DNA of 5,686 nucleotides, from contig CAMWIB010000079.1 of the NCBI GenBank assembly GCA_947174215.1, positions 1-5,686 of the forward strand. The letters are read 5' to 3'. Source of the stretch: an uncultured Clostridia bacterium. Its GTDB lineage: Bacteria > Bacillota > Clostridia > Christensenellales > CAG-917. Within the stretch, counting starts at the first letter, position 1; every line of letters begins with the position of its first letter. The notes under the pieces were generated by a model. It searched no databases and was not told where the DNA came from. It worked only from the letters and a program-made list of their open reading frames with translations. Both the position numbers and the translations under genes were made by a program. This document shows, one piece after another, positions 1-3,356 of the stretch.

Positions 1-217
1 TGTGGATAAGAGACATGCCGAATATCTTGGCAAAGACGAACCACATGACGAGAATATTGAGGAGAGGATTGAGTACCGTCCAGATTATACCCAAAACCGA
101 ACGGCGATACTGGTTCTTGATGTTCTTCTGCACCATCGAACCGAGTATGACAACCGACTTCCTGAATTGAAGCGCGTTCGCCATTGATTTAACTTTTGTC
201 TTTCTGCTTATGCTCAT
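1..217 (-). CDS. ABC-2 type polysaccharide/teichoic acid export permease, N-terminal part (Wzm/TagG family), cut by the window edge
   Basis: Read on the minus strand from the ATG at 217, the frame is open for 72 codons to the left edge. The protein starts MSISRKTKVKSMANALQF, and residues 36-53 read QYRRSVLGIIWTVLNPLL, followed by a hydrophobic stretch (about 48-68) that would be the first membrane helix. The YRRSxLGxxWxxLxPL motif after a short basic cytoplasmic head is the hallmark N-terminus of ABC-2 exporters of O-antigen, teichoic acid and galactan (Wzm, TagG, RfbA). These proteins pair with an ATPase (Wzt/TagH) and move lipid-linked glycans across the inner membrane. The ATPase gene would be expected beyond the left edge. 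The start at 217 is chosen because an AGG lies 10 nt upstream; the internal ATG at codon 12 has no ribosome site. The substrate is not shown by this fragment; a galactofuran glycan is inferred from the divergent glf operon. Confidence 0.88.
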   Translation of the reverse strand, partial: MSISRKTKVKSMANALQFRKSVVILGSMVQKNIKNQYRRSVLGIIWTVLNPLLNILVMWFVFAKIFGMSLIH

Positions 218-219
218 CG

Positions 220-230
220 AGGTAATACCT
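220..230 (-). promoter_or_regulatory. Weak ribosome binding site for the exporter permease, inside a small palindrome
   Basis: On the minus strand the only Shine-Dalgarno-like element before the ATG at 217 is AGG (228-230), 10 nt from the start, which is longer than usual. It forms one arm of the perfect odd palindrome AGGTATTACCT (4 bp with a 3-nt loop as RNA). The small hairpin could partly mask the site, but its stability is marginal. Confidence 0.35.
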
Positions 231-240
231 ATTTGTCCTC

Positions 241-277
241 GCCGCGCTCTGCGGCAAATGCAATTGAGATTTCAATT
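241..277 (-). repeat. Two short inverted repeats in the exporter mRNA leader
   Basis: GCCGC (241-245) and GCGGC (251-255) form a 5-bp stem with a 5-nt loop. AATTGA (262-267) and TCAATT (272-277) form a 6-bp stem with a 4-nt loop. Both lie between the minus-strand promoter and the permease start, so they would be in the untranslated leader. Neither has a run of T following it on the minus strand, so they do not look like an attenuator. No known riboswitch class is recognised. Confidence 0.4.
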
Positions 278-298
278 ACACATAATAGTATATACACA

Positions 299-327
299 AT
301 TCTAACATCTATTTGAGTATAAGTCAA
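299..327 (-). promoter_or_regulatory. SigA/sigma-70-type promoter for the exporter permease
   Basis: On the minus strand TTGACT (322-327) is followed after exactly 17 nt by TAGAAT (299-304). A TGT just before the -10 box gives it an extended -10 (TGn). Only one base in each hexamer departs from consensus. Transcription would begin near 292, giving a leader of about 75 nt before the ATG at 217. The call rests on sequence match alone. Confidence 0.65.
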
Positions 328-383
328 TAATCGCCGACTTTACACTATATAAAAAACTATTAAGGAAGGAATATCCCTTGCGC

Positions 384-401
384 TATGTCAAAATTGACAT
401 A
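384..401. promoter_or_regulatory. Inverted repeat overlapping the -35 box of the glf promoter (possible operator)
   Basis: TATGTCAA (384-391) and TTGACATA (394-401) are perfect 8-nt inverted arms separated by AA. The right arm contains the whole -35 hexamer TTGACA. An 18-bp dyad of this size and spacing is typical of a binding site for a dimeric helix-turn-helix regulator. Which regulator is unknown, as no regulator gene is in the window. Part of the symmetry could be chance in AT-rich DNA. Confidence 0.4.
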
Positions 402-423
402 ATGAGCCATTATGTGCTATAAT
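394..423 (+). promoter_or_regulatory. Perfect-consensus SigA/sigma-70 promoter of the glf operon
   Basis: TTGACA (394-399) and TATAAT (418-423) match both consensus hexamers exactly, with an 18-nt spacer. TGC directly before the -10 box adds an extended -10 element. Transcription should start near 430, leaving about 35 nt before the glf ATG at 465. A fully consensus promoter is uncommon on bacterial chromosomes and would be strong if unregulated. The dyads at 384-401 and 397-415 fall on its -35 box and spacer, so repression or activation at this point is plausible. Confidence 0.8.
397..415. promoter_or_regulatory. Inverted repeat filling the -35/-10 spacer of the glf promoter (possible operator)
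   Basis: ACATAATG (397-404) and CATTATGT (408-415) are perfect 8-nt inverted arms around AGC. The dyad sits almost exactly between the two promoter boxes, a placement characteristic of MerR-family operators, although MerR promoters usually have a 19-20 nt spacer and this one has 18. It shares bases 397-401 with the upstream dyad, so two dimers might bind side by side or compete. Confidence 0.4.
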
Positions 424-454
424 TTGACCGATATTGCAAACACTAAGCAATATT

Positions 455-459
455 GAGGA
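455..459 (+). promoter_or_regulatory. Ribosome binding site that fixes the glf start at 465
   Basis: GAGGA (455-459) lies 5 nt before the ATG at 465, a near-ideal Shine-Dalgarno spacing. The alternative in-frame TTG at 453 would place this site inside the coding sequence and has no ribosome site of its own, so the ATG is preferred. Confidence 0.8.
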
Positions 460-464
460 TTGAT

Positions 465-1571
465 ATGAAGTACGATTACCTTATCGTAGGCGCAGGGCTT
501 ACGGGCGCAGTATTTGCAAGAGAGATGACGGACGCAGGAAAGAAATGCCTCGTCATTGAAAAACGCGGACATATCGCAGGTAATATCTACACAGAAAGGC
601 AGTACGGCATTGACGTACACAAGTACGGTGCGCATATCTTCCATACTAACGACGATAGCGTGTGGGAGTATGTGAACCGCTTTGCCACATTCAACGGCTT
701 TGTAAACAGCCCTATTGCAAACTTCAAGGGAGAAAGGTACAATCTGCCCTTCAATATGAACACCTTTGAGCAGATGTGGGGAGTAAAAACCGCAGAGGAG
801 GCACAGGCAAAGATAGCCGCACAGATTGCAGACCTACACCTTGACGAACCTAAAAACCTCGAAGAACAGGCTCTCAAAATGTTGGGACGCGATATATATG
901 AAAAGCTTGTCAAGGGCTACACTGAAAAGCAGTGGGGGCGCGACTGCAAGGAGCTTCCCTCATTCATCATCAAACGCCTGCCATTGCGCTTCACCTACGA
1001 CAACAACTACTTCAACGCAAAGTATCAAGGTATTCCGATAGATGGCTACACCGCTATGGTTGAGAATATGCTTGACGGAATAGAAGTAAAACTCAACACG
1101 GATTACTTTGAATTTATAGGTAGCACAGCCGACACGTTCGGCAAAGTGCTGTTTACGGGTAAGATAGACGAGTTCTTTGGATACGAGGACGGAAAGCTCG
1201 AATACCGCACAATCAACCACGTTGAAAAGAAACTCGACCAAGAGGATTTCCAAGGCAACGCCGTAGTCAACTATACGGATAGAGAAACGCCGTATACGAG
1301 AATAATCGAGCATAAGCATTTCACGGGTGTGAAATCGGATTGCACCGTCATAAGCTACGAGTACCCCGCCGAGTGGACGGACGGCGCGGAAGCGTACTAC
1401 CCCATCAACGACGAAAAGAACAACGCGCTTTATGAAAAGTATCGCGCAAAGCTTGAAAACAAGAATGTCATCATCGTCGGCAGACTCGGTGAATACAAAT
1501 ATTACGATATGGACAAAGTGATTGAGCGTGCGCTAATGCTTGCTCAGAAGGAACTACGTGCTACTTTATAA
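465..1571 (+). CDS. glf: UDP-galactopyranose mutase
   Basis: This flavoenzyme interconverts UDP-galactopyranose and UDP-galactofuranose in the cytoplasm, the only known source of the Galf donor. The 368-aa product is complete and matches bacterial family length (E. coli Glf is about 367). Visible signatures are the FAD-binding GxGxxG at residues 9-14 (VGAGLTGAVFARE), the acidic end of the second Rossmann strand at E32 (LVIEKR), HKYGAHIFHTND at 52-63, YTEKQWGR at 152-159, IIKRLPLRFTYDNNYF at 168-183, YTRIIEHKHF at 277-286, and GRLGEYKYYDMD near the C-terminus (339-350). R175 and R279 correspond to the paired conserved arginines that grip the UDP-sugar phosphates; the tyrosines at 346-347 and D348 lie in the conserved C-terminal FAD/substrate motif. 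No key residue appears to be missing. It is the first gene of a two-gene operon: its last 14 nt overlap the downstream galactofuranosyltransferase. Confidence 0.97.
   Translation: MKYDYLIVGAGLTGAVFAREMTDAGKKCLVIEKRGHIAGNIYTERQYGIDVHKYGAHIFHTNDDSVWEYVNRFATFNGFVNSPIANFKGERYNLPFNMNTFEQMWGVKTAEEAQAKIAAQIADLHLDEPKNLEEQALKMLGRDIYEKLVKGYTEKQWGRDCKELPSFIIKRLPLRFTYDNNYFNAKYQGIPIDGYTAMVENMLDGIEVKLNTDYFEFIGSTADTFGKVLFTGKIDEFFGYEDGKLEYRTINHVEKKLDQEDFQGNAVVNYTDRETPYTRIIEHKHFTGVKSDCTVISYEYPAEWTDGAEAYYPINDEKNNALYEKYRAKLENKNVIIVGRLGEYKYYDMDKVIERALMLAQKELRATL
1546..1552 (+). promoter_or_regulatory. Internal ribosome binding site for the galactofuranosyltransferase, within the 3' end of glf
   Basis: AGAAGGA (1546-1552) is followed after 5 nt by GTG at 1558, an excellent Shine-Dalgarno arrangement. 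It decides the start in favour of GTG 1558 over the in-frame TTG at 1540, which has no comparable site. Since it lies inside translated glf, ribosomes finishing glf can re-initiate here (translational coupling). Confidence 0.7.
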
Positions 1572-3249
1572 GCTTACATTCCCAAAGGACGGCGTTTGTA
1601 GCCTTAGCGAGCTGTACTATCGCGGAGGCGATAGGCGCGAGAACGGCGTATTTTTGAATGGCGGAAGCACCGTCACGTTTGACACGTATTTCAACAGCTT
1701 TTCACACATCAAATACAAAAAGCATACTACTGTCCGCACCGTCACGTTGAAGCTTAATATTGACGGTAGCGGTACCGCACAAATTTACAGATATATTTCG
1801 GATAATGAGCGTGAACTGATTGTTGAGAAACAGGTCAGCGGCAATGACGAACTCACGTTTGATATCACAAATATTCCCGACAAAGGCTTTTTATACTTCT
1901 CTTTTACTGCGCATAGCGATTGCACGCTACTTGGCGGAAGCTGGACTTCAATTGTACAAAAACGCAATATAAAGCTTGGAATCGTCATTTGCACGTATAA
2001 ACGCGAAGAGTATTTGCGCCGTAATATTGCAAATTTATCCGAATATGCAAATTCATTAGATGAAAGGTTTTTCGACGTTTTCATAGTAGACAATGCACGC
2101 ACCGTAAATGATGATTTCGGCGAAGGCTTCACCGTAATTCCAAACGAAAATACCGGTGGAAGCGGCGGATTCACGCGTGGTATCAAAGAGGTTTGTTCGC
2201 GCGACTATACGCACTTTCTGCTTATGGATGACGACATACTGTTTGACGTAAATATCCTTCAAAGAACAGCAGCTATGCTCTCCGTCCTAAACGACGAATA
2301 CAAGAATGCTTCCATTGGCGGCGCAATGCTCTCGCTTGACTGTCCGTATCTTCAAAAGGAACTCGGCGCAGACTGGAAAAACAATTTGATAAGTCAACGC
2401 CGTCATCGCCTTGACGCAAGAGAGGCAAACACAATATGCGGCAACGAGGAGGACATTGAGCCAAACTATAACGGTTGGTATTATATGTGTATGCCAACGA
2501 GTTGCGTGGAAAAACACGGCTATCCGCTCCCATTCTTTATACGCTGCGACGACATTGAATATGGTCTACGAGCCACGGAGCATATAATCGTCACGTCGGG
2601 AATCGCCGTGTGGCACGAGAGCTTTGACAATAAGTACAGCCCTGAAATGGAATATTATATAAGGCGCAACGAGCTTATTTTAAGCGCGCGCTATCCAAAC
2701 GGAACCGGCTTCTTTGCAAACTGGAAAAAACTGTTCCTTGGCATAGGCAAGACTCTGCTCCTGCAAAGATACTTTGCCGCAGATTTGCGCTTTAAGGCGT
2801 ACGACGATTTCTTGAAGGGCGCAGACTATTTCTTGAATCTTGACAGCGGCGCAAATCATATGGAGCTTCGCAAGTACTGTCCGCGCTTTCTTACAAAGGA
2901 AGAAATCAAAGCGGAGTACGGCATAGAGATAACCGACAATCCCCCGACGTCACTCACTGATTGGGGCGCAAGGGACGTCGTTTCGCTTATCGAATACTTT
3001 ATCCCAAAATGCTTCTTCAAAAAGAATATTGCGGTTGTCGATATGACGAGATACTGCATACGCGACCTGTTTATGAAGAAAAAGGTGCTTCATTTCAATC
3101 CGCTGAGCGGCAAGGGCTTCGTCACTGAAATTAAAAAGTCCGCGATATTCAAATACTCGTTTAAGTCGTTTGGTTACTTCTTCAAATTGCTGTTCAACTA
3201 TCGCCGCGTAGCGAAAGAATTTGCCGCCATTGAAACGAAAAAATTATGA
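1558..3249 (+). CDS. GlfT2-like galactofuranosyltransferase (GT2 family, galactan polymerase type)
   Basis: This 563-aa protein resembles mycobacterial GlfT2, which extends the arabinogalactan galactan with alternating beta-1,5 and beta-1,6 Galf from UDP-Galf at the cytoplasmic membrane face. Residues 1-135 form the beta-sandwich N-terminal domain, with the conserved TYFNSF (43-48) and TVRTVTLKLN (58-67). A GT-A fold follows: GIVICTYKRE (141-150), ENTGGSGGFTRG (197-208) and the metal-binding DDD at 224-226 (LLMDDDILFD). The acceptor and catalytic-base region has YNGW (304-307) and FFIRCDDIEYGLRA (326-339), where D331 or D332 matches the proposed base, then WH at 352-353, the metal-ligand histidine. 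Residues 380-563 form a C-terminal helical region, strongly basic and aromatic from about 484, likely for membrane contact. It is shorter than M. tuberculosis GlfT2 (about 637 aa). No transmembrane helix or signal peptide is seen. It overlaps glf by 14 nt, so donor synthesis and use are coupled. Linkage pattern and chain length cannot be read from the sequence; a smaller glycan made by the same fold is possible. Confidence 0.9.
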   Translation: MLLYKLTFPKDGVCSLSELYYRGGDRRENGVFLNGGSTVTFDTYFNSFSHIKYKKHTTVRTVTLKLNIDGSGTAQIYRYISDNERELIVEKQVSGNDELTFDITNIPDKGFLYFSFTAHSDCTLLGGSWTSIVQKRNIKLGIVICTYKREEYLRRNIANLSEYANSLDERFFDVFIVDNARTVNDDFGEGFTVIPNENTGGSGGFTRGIKEVCSRDYTHFLLMDDDILFDVNILQRTAAMLSVLNDEYKNASIGGAMLSLDCPYLQKELGADWKNNLISQRRHRLDAREANTICGNEEDIEPNYNGWYYMCMPTSCVEKHGYPLPFFIRCDDIEYGLRATEHIIVTSGIAVWHESFDNKYSPEMEYYIRRNELILSARYPNGTGFFANWKKLFLGIGKTLLLQRYFAADLRFKAYDDFLKGADYFLNLDSGANHMELRKYCPRFLTKEEIKAEYGIEITDNPPTSLTDWGARDVVSLIEYFIPKCFFKKNIAVVDMTRYCIRDLFMKKKVLHFNPLSGKGFVTEIKKSAIFKYSFKSFGYFFKLLFNYRRVAKEFAAIETKKL

Positions 3250-3281
3250 CATATTTTGTTTAATATAAAACTCATAAATGT

Positions 3282-3295
3282 ACCAATAAATTGGT
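3282..3295. repeat. Short inverted repeat downstream of the galactofuranosyltransferase
   Basis: ACCAAT (3282-3287) and ATTGGT (3290-3295) are perfect inverted arms with only AA between them. As RNA the usable stem is about 5 bp with a 4-nt loop, AT-rich and weak. It precedes the main terminator and is probably incidental or an accessory 3'-end hairpin. Confidence 0.3.
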
Positions 3296-3301
3296 TTATA
3301 T

Positions 3302-3336
3302 AATCAAAATCGCCGCTTAAAGCGACGATTTTGATT
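3302..3336. terminator. Bidirectional intrinsic terminator between convergent genes
   Basis: AATCAAAATCG (3302-3312) pairs perfectly with CGATTTTGATT (3326-3336). After one C/A mismatch, CGCT (3314-3317) pairs with AGCG (3321-3324) around a TAA loop, giving 11 + 4 bp. The GC-rich top of the stem followed by TTTTGATTTA on the plus strand, and the mirror GATTTTGATTATAT on the minus strand, lets it act in both directions. It lies about 50 nt after the stop of the plus-strand galactofuranosyltransferase and about 20 nt after the stop of the minus-strand membrane protein. Confidence 0.85.
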
Positions 3337-3356
3337 TATCAATGCGATTTTATGAC

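Larger units (their letters stand above)
218..464. other. Divergent intergenic region between the exporter gene and glf
   Basis: This 247-nt stretch contains no convincing gene. It holds a minus-strand promoter (299-327) with a leader of roughly 75 nt for the exporter permease, and a plus-strand promoter (394-423) with a leader of roughly 35 nt for glf. Several short inverted repeats are also visible: 220-230, 241-255, 262-277, 384-401 and 397-415. The area from about 280 to 365 is AT-rich, as expected for promoter DNA. Confidence 0.85.

Noticed and set aside
2..187. Plus-strand 61-codon open frame at the left edge
   Set aside because: It is the antisense of the exporter permease fragment, whose minus-strand reading carries a clear family motif; the plus frame has no recognisable motif.
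361..391. Second minus-strand promoter using the TTGACA on the other side of the 384-401 dyad
   Set aside because: The hexamer exists because of the palindrome, but no acceptable -10 box lies 16-19 nt downstream on the minus strand.
453..464. TTG start four codons upstream of the glf ATG
   Set aside because: The Shine-Dalgarno GAGGA lies between this TTG and the ATG at 465, and Glf proteins begin right at the KYDYLIVGAG segment.
417..1319. Minus-strand and alternative-frame open frames inside glf
   Set aside because: They are shadows of a well-supported gene; no ribosome sites or family motifs are present.
1785..3059. Minus-strand open frames within the galactofuranosyltransferase
   Set aside because: They are antisense to conserved GT2 motifs and lack any recognisable protein features.
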